Positions 28,002-36,857 of a stretch of 64,000 bases of DNA are shown here, piece by piece. The position numbers and the translations under genes are program-made. Source of the DNA: UBA1535 sp964371035. Its GTDB lineage: Bacteria > Bacillota > Clostridia > Tissierellales > Sedimentibacteraceae. The DNA is taken from NCBI GenBank assembly GCA_964371035.1, contig CAYJLG010000001.1, positions 1-64,000 on the forward strand. Reading direction: 5' to 3'. Within the stretch, counting starts at the first letter, position 1. Each line of letters starts with the position of its first letter. The notes under the pieces were generated by a model. That model was not told the DNA's origin. It saw only the letters and a list, made by a program, of their open reading frames with translations, and did no database searches.

Positions 28002-31000
28002 AATTTTAATTTATTTTACAATGCTTATTGTTTTCTTATGTGTTTCGAATTTTCAGATAGCATTAGCAGATCAAATACAAGACACTAAAAAATTAGAGCT
28101 ATATGATTATGATGATCTAAAATTATTTGCAGAAAATTGCGTATATGATGGATATAGCAAGGGTTTGACAGTAATATTAATGGAAGATATAGATTTATCT
28201 GGAACCAACTTTGAAGGAATTCCAATTTTTAGAGGAACTTTTGACGGAAATGATAATTCAATTAAAGGTCTAAATATTAATAATCAGAAAGATTTTCAAG
28301 GTTTTTTCAGATATTTAACCACTGAATCAGTAGTTAAAGATTTAGAAGTAATAGGTGATATTAATTTAGGAAACAATAATGGTATTGCAGGTGGTATCGC
28401 TGGCGAAAACTCTGGGCTAATACAAAACTGTAGTTTTTCAGGAAATATTACAGGAAATTTTAAATTAGGTTCAATTGCTGGAGTAAATACTGTTAGCGGA
28501 AAATTGATAAAAGTTAAATCTGATGGTAAAATAAATGGAGAAACAAGCATTGGTGGCATTGTTGGGGAAAACTTTGGAAGCATAATTCAAGCTACAAACA
28601 ACACAGTTGTTAATGAAACTATAGATAGTACTATAGACTTAGAAATAGTAGATATAGGCGGAATAGCTGGAGTAAATACTGGAATAATTCAAGGCTGTAC
28701 AAATTTATCAGATATTGGATATCCGCATATGGGATATAATATTGGTGGTATTATTGGAAAACAATCAGGCTATGTTACTAACTGTACTAACAAAGGTAAT
28801 GTTTATGGTAGGAAAGACGTTGGTGGTATTATTGGTCAGATGGAACCTTATTCGTTCACTGTATACTCAGAATCTAAGCTAGGTCAACTTCAAAATGAGT
28901 TGAATATTCTTAGAAATATGATAACTAGCTTGAATCTAGGAATTAATCAAGATTCTGAATTAGTGAACACAAGTGTTAGTTCGTTAATTGATTCTGTTGA
29001 TAATGCTACGGCAGACGCTGAAAAACTAATTAATCAGACACAAAATATTGCTGAAGAAAATTTAGATCAAATCAATATCTTAAGCGTAACAATATCAGAA
29101 TTAATAGATAGATTGGTTCCATTAACAGATGAAATGACAAAAGTAGCTGGTCATTTAACTGAAGTCAGTAGATTGCTCTATTTATCACTTGATGAATTAG
29201 ACAGCGTATTATATGAATTACAAGGAATAGATAGTGATGTTGATGCAATTGATGTATACGTTGGACAATTATCGAAGGAAATGGATGTCGTTTCAGCTAA
29301 AACTCAAGATGGATTAGAAGATTTTCAAAAAGCAATTGATATTGCGACTACAGGTGGAGCAATTAATGTTGCTAATTTGCCACAAGCTTTAATTCATCTA
29401 AACGATGCAGCTGTTGACTTACAAGAAGCTTCTGTAGCTCTTGAAAAATCGATAAATATCATGGCGTCTATTTACAGCGAAATAAGCGATATTTTTGATG
29501 ATTTAAGCGATGCAAATTATGCTGCAAGAGATACTATTGAACAATTTATGGTTTTGGCGGAAGAATTAGAATTATTGTCTTATGATTTTGAAGATTTGAC
29601 AATAGAATTAGATAGTGTTGTTAAATGGTTAAGCGAACAACCTGATATTTATTTTATTGCACCTGATGATAGTTACGAAATATTAAAATCAAATTTGTCA
29701 TTATCACTAGATTCTATTTTTGAAAATTTGAGAAAAGTTAATACAACTTTCACTGATTTCATTCAATCATTTTCGTCAAATTTTGAACAAATTAATCAAC
29801 AGTTAGGTATAGTTTCTGATAATTTATTTGAAATTATTAATGAAGCTACAGGATACGACTATCTATCTCCAATAGTATTGGAAGATATTTCTGAAACTAC
29901 AAACAACATTACTGCGGGTAAAGTGCTAAATTCATATAATTATGGCAAAATACAAGGTGATATAAGCGTGGGGGGAATCGCAGGTTCAATTTCTGTAGAG
30001 GAAGTCACCGATAGAGAAGATGATTTTCTAGGAAAGACTTACGCTGATTTTACATCTACTAGAAAAGCTAATGCAGTAATACAAAAATGTCACAATGATG
30101 CAGATATTATATCTAAAAAAGATCAAGTAGGTGGAATTGCAGGCAATATGACTTTAGGATATATTAGTGAATCTACGTCTATTGGTACTATTAAAAGCAC
30201 TGAAGGAATATATGTCGGCGGTATTGTTGGTAATTCTAACGCAATTGTACATAAATGCTACTCGAAATCTAACATTTCAGGAAATGAATATCTAGGAGGA
30301 ATCGCTGGATTTGGATATATAGTAAGAGATAGCTATTCGATGACATTTTCAAATTCTGATGTAGGATATTCTGGCGCGATATTAGGTTATTATGAAGATC
30401 TTGAATTGATAGAAAACAATTATTTTCTAAGTGAAAATTTGTCAGGTATAGATGAGATCAGTTATGAAGGTGTTGCACAACCAATATCTTATGACGACTT
30501 AAAATTGCAATCTTCAATTTTTGAGAAGGTTACTGTTGATTTTTTTATAGAAGAACAGTTAATCGATACGATTGAGATAGATTACAATGGTGATTTTCCA
30601 ATAGAAAATATGCCTGAAGTAAGGATTGTAAATGGAAAATATGGAGAATGGGATGAATTTCAGACAGAAAATATAACCATGGACATAGATGTACATGCCG
30701 TTTATAATAAAAACATTGCTACTTTAGCGTCAGAAGAAAATATTGAAGAGACAAAGCCTATAATATTGATTGAGGGAGTTTTTGACAATAACTATGTCTT
30801 AAATAATAAACAGATAGAAATTGAAAATTTTGTTGGCGAAGCATATACTATAGACAATCCTGATCTTTTGATAGACAAAGTTAGGTTTTTAACTAGTTTT
30901 GAGATTGATACATTAGAAATTTTGATTGACGATGCTTGGGAAGAGGCAGCATTTGAAATAGATGGTAATTACATTGTCTTTGATATTAGTGATGATATTG

Positions 31001-31134
31001 ATGATAGTATTACATTTAGAGTTGTTGAAAAAGATATGCTTAGCATTAAAACAATAGTAACTGCGTCTGTTTGCATACTTTTCTTTTTAATAATAATTTT
31101 AATATTAAAAAGAAAAAGATCTTTAAATAAATAG
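27988..31134 (+). CDS. large membrane-anchored GLUG-repeat surface protein
   Basis: A 1048-residue protein. A signal peptide ends near residue 27 (SNFQIALA). Residues about 85-290 contain GLUG-type beta repeats (GGIAGENSGLIQNCSFSG, GGIVGENFGSI, GGIIGKQSGYVTNCTNKG). About 290-640 is a long helical, heptad-rich stretch without Cys or Pro clusters, and GLUG repeats resume at about 655-800. The end is a single TM helix and a basic tail (KRKRSLNK), giving C-terminal membrane anchoring. There is no LPXTG motif. It overlaps the MMPL exporter gene, so the two products likely work together at the cell envelope. Function is not recognised. Confidence 0.8.
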   Translation: MKKNKILIYFTMLIVFLCVSNFQIALADQIQDTKKLELYDYDDLKLFAENCVYDGYSKGLTVILMEDIDLSGTNFEGIPIFRGTFDGNDNSIKGLNINNQKDFQGFFRYLTTESVVKDLEVIGDINLGNNNGIAGGIAGENSGLIQNCSFSGNITGNFKLGSIAGVNTVSGKLIKVKSDGKINGETSIGGIVGENFGSIIQATNNTVVNETIDSTIDLEIVDIGGIAGVNTGIIQGCTNLSDIGYPHMGYNIGGIIGKQSGYVTNCTNKGNVYGRKDVGGIIGQMEPYSFTVYSESKLGQLQNELNILRNMITSLNLGINQDSELVNTSVSSLIDSVDNATADAEKLINQTQNIAEENLDQINILSVTISELIDRLVPLTDEMTKVAGHLTEVSRLLYLSLDELDSVLYELQGIDSDVDAIDVYVGQLSKEMDVVSAKTQDGLEDFQKAIDIATTGGAINVANLPQALIHLNDAAVDLQEASVALEKSINIMASIYSEISDIFDDLSDANYAARDTIEQFMVLAEELELLSYDFEDLTIELDSVVKWLSEQPDIYFIAPDDSYEILKSNLSLSLDSIFENLRKVNTTFTDFIQSFSSNFEQINQQLGIVSDNLFEIINEATGYDYLSPIVLEDISETTNNITAGKVLNSYNYGKIQGDISVGGIAGSISVEEVTDREDDFLGKTYADFTSTRKANAVIQKCHNDADIISKKDQVGGIAGNMTLGYISESTSIGTIKSTEGIYVGGIVGNSNAIVHKCYSKSNISGNEYLGGIAGFGYIVRDSYSMTFSNSDVGYSGAILGYYEDLELIENNYFLSENLSGIDEISYEGVAQPISYDDLKLQSSIFEKVTVDFFIEEQLIDTIEIDYNGDFPIENMPEVRIVNGKYGEWDEFQTENITMDIDVHAVYNKNIATLASEENIEETKPIILIEGVFDNNYVLNNKQIEIENFVGEAYTIDNPDLLIDKVRFLTSFEIDTLEILIDDAWEEAAFEIDGNYIVFDISDDIDDSITFRVVEKDMLSIKTIVTASVCILFFLIIILILKRKRSLNK

Positions 31135-31190
31135 ATCGACGCAAGGTTACAGAACCAATATTATGTAAACATTATTAAAAAGAGGTGCTT

Positions 31191-31874
31191 ATGAATAGAT
31201 TGGAAACTATAGTTTCTTTAATTGATAAATGCAATATAATTGCAGATGTGGGGACGGATCACGGATATGTTGCTGAAATGGCATTGAAAGCAGAACTGTG
31301 TAAGGTAGTTATTGCATCTGATATTAATCAAGGCCCACTAAATAGCGCTATCAAACATCTAACGTCTATCGGACTTAATCATTTGACTGATTTTAGATTA
31401 GGTTCAGGGATTAGTGTTTTATCTGAAAATGAAGCGGATTGCGTTATCATTGCCGGCATGGGTGGAGAATTGATTGCTACTATATTAGAAGACTCAAAAG
31501 ATATCGCTAAGTCTATTAATTCATTTGTTTTACAGCCAATGACTAATATCTCGGCATTAAGAAAATATCTTTTTGAAAATGATTATACTATAAAAAAAGA
31601 AGTGATTATCAAAGAGCTGCATAGATATTATTTCATATTGAAAATTGAACATGGCAAAGATGAAGTTGCTGATGAAATTTACTTTGATTATAGTAAGTAT
31701 TTATATAAAAATAGAGACATGTTATTTATGGAGTATTTAGAGTATTCATTAGAAAAAGAACTGTTAATTTTGGAAAATCTAAAAAATTCTGATAGTGATA
31801 TCAATAGACATAAATCAGTATTGTTAAATGAAAAAATCATGAAAATGAAATTGATGCTCGATTATAAACTTTAA
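31191..31874 (+). CDS. trmK: tRNA (adenine(22)-N1)-methyltransferase
   Basis: A 227-residue class I SAM methyltransferase. IIADVGTDHGYVAEMAL is the SAM-binding motif I of the TrmK/COG2384 family, and IIAGMGGELIATIL its motif IV region. In other Firmicutes it is near sigA/nif3; here it stands alone behind the surface-protein gene. ATG at 31191 follows AGAGGTG. Confidence 0.92.
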   Translation: MNRLETIVSLIDKCNIIADVGTDHGYVAEMALKAELCKVVIASDINQGPLNSAIKHLTSIGLNHLTDFRLGSGISVLSENEADCVIIAGMGGELIATILEDSKDIAKSINSFVLQPMTNISALRKYLFENDYTIKKEVIIKELHRYYFILKIEHGKDEVADEIYFDYSKYLYKNRDMLFMEYLEYSLEKELLILENLKNSDSDINRHKSVLLNEKIMKMKLMLDYKL

Positions 31875-31954
31875 ATTGATTAAAAAATGGATGTAGGTAA
31901 TTCATTCAAAGAATTTTAAAGAATGTATGAAACAGAAAATTGAAAATAAATAAT

Positions 31955-31990
31955 AAGGACACTATAATGGTATCATTATAATGTCCTTTT
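31955..31990. terminator. terminator after trmK
   Basis: AAGGACA...TGTCCTTTT with a long AT-rich inner stem (TATAATG/CATTATA) forms a strong hairpin between trmK and a gene on the opposite strand; A- and T-runs allow use from both sides. Confidence 0.75.
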
Positions 31991-32005
31991 ACAATTATCA
32001 ACATC

Positions 32006-32251
32006 TTAGCTCTTACTATAAGATTTTCTAGTAACATGATAGCTAACAATAGCTATAAAAGATAAACTTATAAACGTAATATATATATTGTCATTAAAAT
32101 ATATATTGCCTATAGCAATAATTATATTGCTTATTAATAAAATGATTTCAAAAGAATATTTAATATTACTCTTGTAATTTGAGTATATTCTCCATGAAAG
32201 ATAAACAATTCCTAAAGTTAATAATATTAAGTTCATCGTAATCACATCCAT
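32006..32251 (-). CDS. small hydrophobic protein, unknown
   Basis: Up to 81 residues with three hydrophobic segments (LILLTLGIVYLSW, FEIILLISNIIIAIGNI, ITFISLSFIAIVSY) and a basic end (TRKSYSKS). A second ATG at 32236 behind GGATGTG may be the true start. It sits between a terminator and the rnpB promoter. No family is recognised, and composition alone supports it as a small membrane protein. Confidence 0.45.
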   Translation of the reverse strand: MDVITMNLILLTLGIVYLSWRIYSNYKSNIKYSFEIILLISNIIIAIGNIYFNDNIYITFISLSFIAIVSYHVTRKSYSKS

Positions 32252-32339
32252 ATTATATATTAATCTTATAATTTTAATGGTATAGTGGGTCAGTTGTCAA
32301 GACAAATATTTGTAACAATATATTATTGTAAATTATTAT

Positions 32340-32368
32340 TTGACTTTTACTAATTGTTTTTATATAAT
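32340..32368 (+). promoter_or_regulatory. rnpB promoter
   Basis: TTGACT (32340-32345), 17 bases, then TATAAT (32363-32368), placing the transcript start at about 32376, the predicted 5' end of RNase P RNA. Confidence 0.75.
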
Positions 32369-32375
32369 AAATCCA

Positions 32376-32708
32376 AGAGTAAATCATACAATCGCGTGCA
32401 TTGCACGAGGAAAGTCCGGGCTCCATAGAGCGAGGGTGCCGGTTAATAACCGGTGAGGGTGACCTTAAGGAAAGTGCAACAGAAAATTACCGCCTGTAAA
32501 GGTAAGGGTGAAAAGGTGAGGTAAGAGCTCACCGGCGATTAGGCGACTAATCGGCCGTGTAAACCCCACCCGGAGCAAAACCAAATTAGGATTTAGAGTG
32601 GCTGCTCGTCACAATCCGGTAGGTAGGTTGCTTGAGCTTGTTGGTAACGATAAGCCTAGATAGATGATTGTTTAGTACAGAACCCGGCTTATAGATCTAC
32701 TCTTTTTT
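32376..32708 (+). ncRNA. rnpB: RNase P RNA
   Basis: The catalytic RNA of RNase P, which matures tRNA 5' ends. The universally conserved GAGGAAAGTCCGGGCTCC (near 32408) and the distal ACAGAA plus GGTGAAAAGGTG-like P-loop elements are present, as is the 3' partner strand GAACCCGGCTTA. The ends AGAGTAAATC and GATCTACTCT pair to form P1 and are followed by a T-run that acts as terminator. Size, about 330 nt, fits a Clostridial molecule. End positions are accurate to a few bases. Confidence 0.95.
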
Positions 32709-32768
32709 TATTTTCATTATTTTTTGTTGAATTTATAGTATGTAGAGTATATTTTGAAAGGTGATGTT

Positions 32769-33002
32769 ATGATAAAATTAGAAGATTTTAAAAAATTGAT
32801 AAATGAAGAAAACCTCAAAAATATGAATAACTTAAAAATGCCATTTGAATGGGCATACAACGAATTTTTAGAAATAATAGATACTGAAGCAGTGTTAACT
32901 TCTGAAGAGATAAATGTAGAAGTAAACAATATTATTAACGACTATATGAACTGGATGCTAAAAAGTGATTTTTCAAAATATGAACTTGAAGACGCAGATT
33001 AA
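32769..33002 (+). CDS. small acidic protein, unknown
   Basis: A 77-residue predicted helical cytosolic protein, acidic overall (ends KYELEDAD). The ATG at 32769 follows GAAAGGTGA at good distance. No motif or family is recognised. It lies between rnpB and an amidohydrolase gene with no clear partner; the binding site and codon use support it as real. Confidence 0.55.
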   Translation: MIKLEDFKKLINEENLKNMNNLKMPFEWAYNEFLEIIDTEAVLTSEEINVEVNNIINDYMNWMLKSDFSKYELEDAD

Positions 33003-33092
33003 TCTAGAATTCTAAGCATATTTGCTAAATTTTTTATTCATACTTAGTTCGTAATTTTATATTGCGAAAAAATTTCAATTTTAGGAGGAAAA

Positions 33093-34259
33093 ATGATAGT
33101 TATTAAAGGTGGTACAATCAACACTGTTTCAGATGGAATAATAGAAGATGGTGTGATTATTGTAAAGGATGGTAAAATTGCTAATATAGGTAAAGGTATT
33201 GAGATACCTTCAGATGCTGAAGTTATTGATGCTTCAAATTGTTATATAACACCTGGTTTGATAGATGCACATACGCATATATCAACTTTTAGCGAACCTC
33301 ACACGAGATTTGCAATGATGGATGGCAATGAGATGTCAAATCCAATAACTCCTTTTATACGAGCTATGGATGCTCTAAATCCTTTTGATTTTGCTGTTGA
33401 TAGAGTTAGAGATGCAGGATTTACGACTGTTTGCACACTTCCTGGCTCTGCTAATATAATAGGGGGAACGGGAATTACATTTAAGCTACGTGGACATACT
33501 GCGGAAATAATGATAATACCTGGCACTGAACAAATGAAGATGGCTCTAGGCGAAAATCCAAGAGGTGTATATGGTCATGATAAAAAATTACCTATGACAA
33601 GAATGGGCGTAGCAGGACTTTGGAGACAAACTTTATCAGAAGCAAAAGATTATTCAGATAAGCTTAAAGAAGCAGAAACAGATCCGTCTAAAGCACCTAA
33701 ATATGATTTTAAATTAGAATCTTTAGTTAAAGTTATAAGAAAAGAGATGAAGGCTAGAATTCATTGTCATCGTTCAGATGATATAATTACAGCTATCAGA
33801 ATAGCAGAAGAATTTGATCTAGATTATTCATTAGAACATGCTACTGAAGGATATAAGGTTGTAGATGTATTGGCTCAAAAAAATCCTACATGCGTGATAG
33901 GACCATTATTTATGGAACCAGTCAAGCAAGAACTTCATGCAGTTAAGGAAGAAAATGCTGGAATTTTGTCTAATTCGGGAGTTGAAGTATGTATATCAGC
34001 CGATACAGGGTCTGGAACGGCATGGTTGCCAGCACAAATCGGACATCTTATAAGAAGAGGACTAAAAGAAGAGGATGCATTTAAATCAGTTACTATCAAT
34101 CCTGCTAGACTTTTAGGGGTAGATGATAGAGTAGGTACTCTTGAAATAGGAAAAGATGCTGATATTGCAATTTTTGATGGATTTCCTTTTAGCTCCATGA
34201 CATTATGTAGAATGACTATGATAGATGGTGTAGTTTACAAAAATACTCTATCAGAATGA
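33093..34259 (+). CDS. amidohydrolase family protein (imidazolonepropionase-like)
   Basis: A 388-residue metal-dependent hydrolase of the COG1228 type. ITPGLIDAHTHIS holds the first two metal His; HCHRSDD, LEHATEGYK and CISADTGSG hold the further ligands and catalytic Asp; NPARLLGVDDRVGTLEIGKDADIAIFDG is the classical C-terminal composite-domain sequence. The natural substrate is unknown; there are no histidine or nucleotide catabolism genes nearby. It has its own AGGAGG site and a strong terminator after it. Confidence 0.9.
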   Translation: MIVIKGGTINTVSDGIIEDGVIIVKDGKIANIGKGIEIPSDAEVIDASNCYITPGLIDAHTHISTFSEPHTRFAMMDGNEMSNPITPFIRAMDALNPFDFAVDRVRDAGFTTVCTLPGSANIIGGTGITFKLRGHTAEIMIIPGTEQMKMALGENPRGVYGHDKKLPMTRMGVAGLWRQTLSEAKDYSDKLKEAETDPSKAPKYDFKLESLVKVIRKEMKARIHCHRSDDIITAIRIAEEFDLDYSLEHATEGYKVVDVLAQKNPTCVIGPLFMEPVKQELHAVKEENAGILSNSGVEVCISADTGSGTAWLPAQIGHLIRRGLKEEDAFKSVTINPARLLGVDDRVGTLEIGKDADIAIFDGFPFSSMTLCRMTMIDGVVYKNTLSE

Positions 34260-34266
34260 TATAAAA

Positions 34267-34320
34267 ATAAAAAACGCCATAGTGGTTAGTTGCGAGGTTT
34301 ACCACTATGGCGTTTTTTAT
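34267..34320. terminator. strong bidirectional terminator
   Basis: AAAAAACGCCATAGTGGT and ACCACTATGGCGTTTTTT pair completely around a short loop. It lies between convergent genes and has A/T runs on both sides. Confidence 0.9.
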
Positions 34321-34335
34321 TTTTTAAATATGTCT

Positions 34336-34854
34336 TTAACTAACAGAATATATAGCAATTGTAATGAAAATTTTGCGTTTTCCTGTAATTCCAAGTCCTG
34401 TTTTAAAAACTTTTGCTAAAACTGTAGCATCTTCTTCTAAGCTATAAGCTAAAAATTTTCTATTTGGATAAGTGTATGGTACAACACCTAAGGTTTCCCC
34501 ATTTAAATTGGTAACTTTAACATGATTCTCTTTTCCTTGTAACGTCACTAATTTGAGCATAAGTTCATTATCTTTTTTCATTTTTTTAATATTGTGTTGA
34601 ATAGAATCTAAATGATCTAGGTCATCTGTAACTACTAAAGGAATATCTTCCATAATTGAAGCTCTTTTTTTACCTGAGTCATCAAATTTTGGAAATTTCA
34701 ATTTTACATTTTTAACGTAAGTAAAAGTACCTAAAAGTATTAACAATATACTAAGTAATACTGTTGATATAAAAATTTTTCCAGTGTATATTTCAAGTGC
34801 TAGTGCCATTACTCCTAGAGTAGATATACATATTCCTACTATTCTCATTGACAT
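34336..34854 (-). CDS. membrane protein with HIRAN-like C-terminal part, unknown
   Basis: A 172-residue protein with two N-terminal TM helices (about residues 3-45) and a soluble part. The last 65 residues (NGETLGVVPYTYPNRK, LAKVFKTGLG, RKIFITIAIYSV) have the strand order and key Gly/Val pattern of HIRAN-type domains, which bind nucleic acid ends or peptides; the similarity is only by eye. It is encoded divergently from asp23. Function unknown. Confidence 0.55.
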   Translation of the reverse strand: MSMRIVGICISTLGVMALALEIYTGKIFISTVLLSILLILLGTFTYVKNVKLKFPKFDDSGKKRASIMEDIPLVVTDDLDHLDSIQHNIKKMKKDNELMLKLVTLQGKENHVKVTNLNGETLGVVPYTYPNRKFLAYSLEEDATVLAKVFKTGLGITGKRKIFITIAIYSVS

Positions 34855-34960
34855 AATTATTAACCACCTATTTATTATTAATCAATATTGTATCAAATAA
34901 ATATATAATATTCAATCAAATTTTCATATATTGAAATTAAAAATTTTTTTCAATAATGAA

Positions 34961-34989
34961 TTGTAAAATTTAAAAGTATCTGCTATAAT
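34961..34989 (+). promoter_or_regulatory. promoter of the asp23-recN gene run
   Basis: TTGTAA (34961-34966), 17 bases, TATAAT (34984-34989), 20 bases before the asp23 ATG at 35009. The following genes lie close together up to xseB. Confidence 0.6.
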
Positions 34990-35008
34990 ATTATCTGGAG
35001 GTGCAATT

Positions 35009-35398
35009 ATGTCCGAAAATAATCAAATTTTTGAAAATGGAGCTGTGAAAATTTCAGATGATGTCGTAATGATCATTGCTGGCATTGCAACTGTTGGAAT
35101 TGAGGGTGTGCATAGCATGCATACGGGATTAGTTGAAGGTTTTTCAAATTTGTTTTCAAAAAATAACTATTCAAAAGGTGTAAAAGTTGACATTACTGAA
35201 GAAACTGTTAGTATTGATGTGTTTATTAATGTCAAATATGGATGTAAAATTAATTTAGTAGCTGAAGAAGTTCAGAAAGCTGTTAAAAAAGAAGTTGAAA
35301 CAATGACTGACCTTTCAGTTACGTTAGTAAATGTTAATGTACAAAACATAGTTACAGAAAAAAATGAAAAAATTGAAAAAACAGAAGAAGAGAAGTAA
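35009..35398 (+). CDS. Asp23/Gls24 family envelope stress response protein
   Basis: A 129-residue protein of the Asp23 family. GAVKISDDVVMIIAGIATVGIEGV is the N-terminal signature; SIDVFINVKYGCKI and VNVNVQNIV complete the domain. Such proteins form a membrane-associated layer in Gram-positive cells. It heads the conserved string asp23-nusB-xseA; the amaP and spoIIIA genes that often precede it in Clostridia are absent. Confidence 0.93.
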   Translation: MSENNQIFENGAVKISDDVVMIIAGIATVGIEGVHSMHTGLVEGFSNLFSKNNYSKGVKVDITEETVSIDVFINVKYGCKINLVAEEVQKAVKKEVETMTDLSVTLVNVNVQNIVTEKNEKIEKTEEEK

Positions 35399-35424
35399 CC
35401 AATAGGTTATTTCTCGGAGGATTT

Positions 35425-35862
35425 ATGGTAAACAGAAAAATCACAAGAGAAGAAGCAATTAAAATAATTTATATCATGGATGTTATTAACAGCTATGATA
35501 TTGTAGTTGCAAATGATCATCTTGAATACTTTTCACACTGTGAAAAAAACTCAGAAGACTTTGATTTTGATGAAGCTCAGATTGATAAAAATTACCTTTT
35601 TAAAACACTTAATGATGCTATAAACAATCTAGAACTTATAGATAATAAAATTAAGGATAATGCAAAAGGATGGAAATTAAAGAGAATAGCAAAGGTTGAT
35701 TTAGCTATATTAAGAATTGCTTTATCAGAAATTTTGTTTAATGAAGAAATTCCTAATGGTGTTTCAATTAATGAGGCTGTAGATATTGGTAAAAAATATT
35801 CTACTGATGATGCACACAAATTTATTAATGGAATTTTAGGTACCATTTTCAGAGGATTGTAG
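35425..35862 (+). CDS. nusB: transcription antitermination factor NusB
   Basis: A 145-residue all-helical protein that acts with NusE/S10 in rRNA antitermination. KLKRIAKVDLAILRIALSEIL and the C-terminal GVSINEAVDIGKKYSTDDAHKFINGILG are diagnostic. The ATG lies behind CGGAGG. The following gene starts after two bases. Confidence 0.94.
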   Translation: MVNRKITREEAIKIIYIMDVINSYDIVVANDHLEYFSHCEKNSEDFDFDEAQIDKNYLFKTLNDAINNLELIDNKIKDNAKGWKLKRIAKVDLAILRIALSEILFNEEIPNGVSINEAVDIGKKYSTDDAHKFINGILGTIFRGL

Positions 35863-35864
35863 CA

Positions 35865-36857
35865 ATGAAAAAGTATATATTAGGTTTTGATACTAGTGCA
35901 TATACTGCTTCTGTTGCTTTAATTGATTTTGATGGAAATGTTATTTATAATCTTAAAAAAATACTTGATATACCTAAGGGCGAAAAGGGCTTAAGACAAG
36001 AAAGCGCTCTTTTTTTGCATTTTAACATAATAACGCAATTTTTGCTAGAGTTGGACATTGATTATTCTCAAATAAAATTAGTTACAGTCAGTGCGTTTCC
36101 TCGAAATGTTGAAGGGTCGTACATGCCTGTTTTTTTAGTTGGAAAAAACTTTGCCAAAATTGTTTCAAAATCTTCAAATGCTGATTATATTGAGTATTCT
36201 CACCAAGAAAATCATATTTCAGCAGGCTTAATGGAATTTTACAAAAATCATGATTTCAGCACAAAACCATTTTTAGCTTTGCATAATTCAGGAGGAACAC
36301 TAGAATTACTTATGGTTGAGAAATCAGAACGAGGTTTTAAGACTGAAATCGTTGGTGGTACGCTAGATATTACATTTGGACAATTGATAGATAGAATAGG
36401 GGTTTATTTGGGATATGATTTTCCATGTGGCCGCTATATGGAAGAGTCTATTGATAAATCAGATTATGAAGTTTTAAAATCATGTGCATTAAAATTTCCA
36501 ATGCCAAAAATTTCAGGAAAAGATTTTTTAAACTTATCTGGTATTGAAAATTATTTTAAAAAAATTATAGATGAAGAAAATTTTGATACTTCGACAATAA
36601 TATATGCGTTGTTTAATTATGTAAGTTTGTGTACTGTAAAAATAATTAATAGCGTGATGGCAGACAAGAAAATTGACAAATTAGTAATTATTGGTGGAGT
36701 TGCTTCAAATACATATATCAGAAATTATTTGGTCAAAGAATTAAGTGAAAAAATCAACTTGTTTTTTTCTGACAAATTACTTTCCTCTGATAATGCAGTA
36801 GGAGTGGCATTTTTGCCATTGATTGATAGGTGGTATAATGAAATTAAAGCCGATTAA
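35865..36857 (+). CDS. TsaD/Kae1-like paralog of unknown role
   Basis: A 330-residue ASKHA-fold protein related to TsaD, which makes t6A in tRNA. GFDTSAYTASVALID opens the domain; SHQENHISAGLMEF matches the metal-binding HxxxH of TsaD; LHNSGGTLELL, GGTLDITFGQLIDRIGVYLGYDFPCG and VIIGGVASN follow. The overall divergence (Gln-Glu-Asn instead of xEGH, shorter loops) suggests that it is not the main TsaD of the cell. This paralog between nusB and xseA is a recurrent Clostridial arrangement. It overlaps xseA by 20 bases. The role is not established. Confidence 0.78.
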   Translation: MKKYILGFDTSAYTASVALIDFDGNVIYNLKKILDIPKGEKGLRQESALFLHFNIITQFLLELDIDYSQIKLVTVSAFPRNVEGSYMPVFLVGKNFAKIVSKSSNADYIEYSHQENHISAGLMEFYKNHDFSTKPFLALHNSGGTLELLMVEKSERGFKTEIVGGTLDITFGQLIDRIGVYLGYDFPCGRYMEESIDKSDYEVLKSCALKFPMPKISGKDFLNLSGIENYFKKIIDEENFDTSTIIYALFNYVSLCTVKIINSVMADKKIDKLVIIGGVASNTYIRNYLVKELSEKINLFFSDKLLSSDNAVGVAFLPLIDRWYNEIKAD

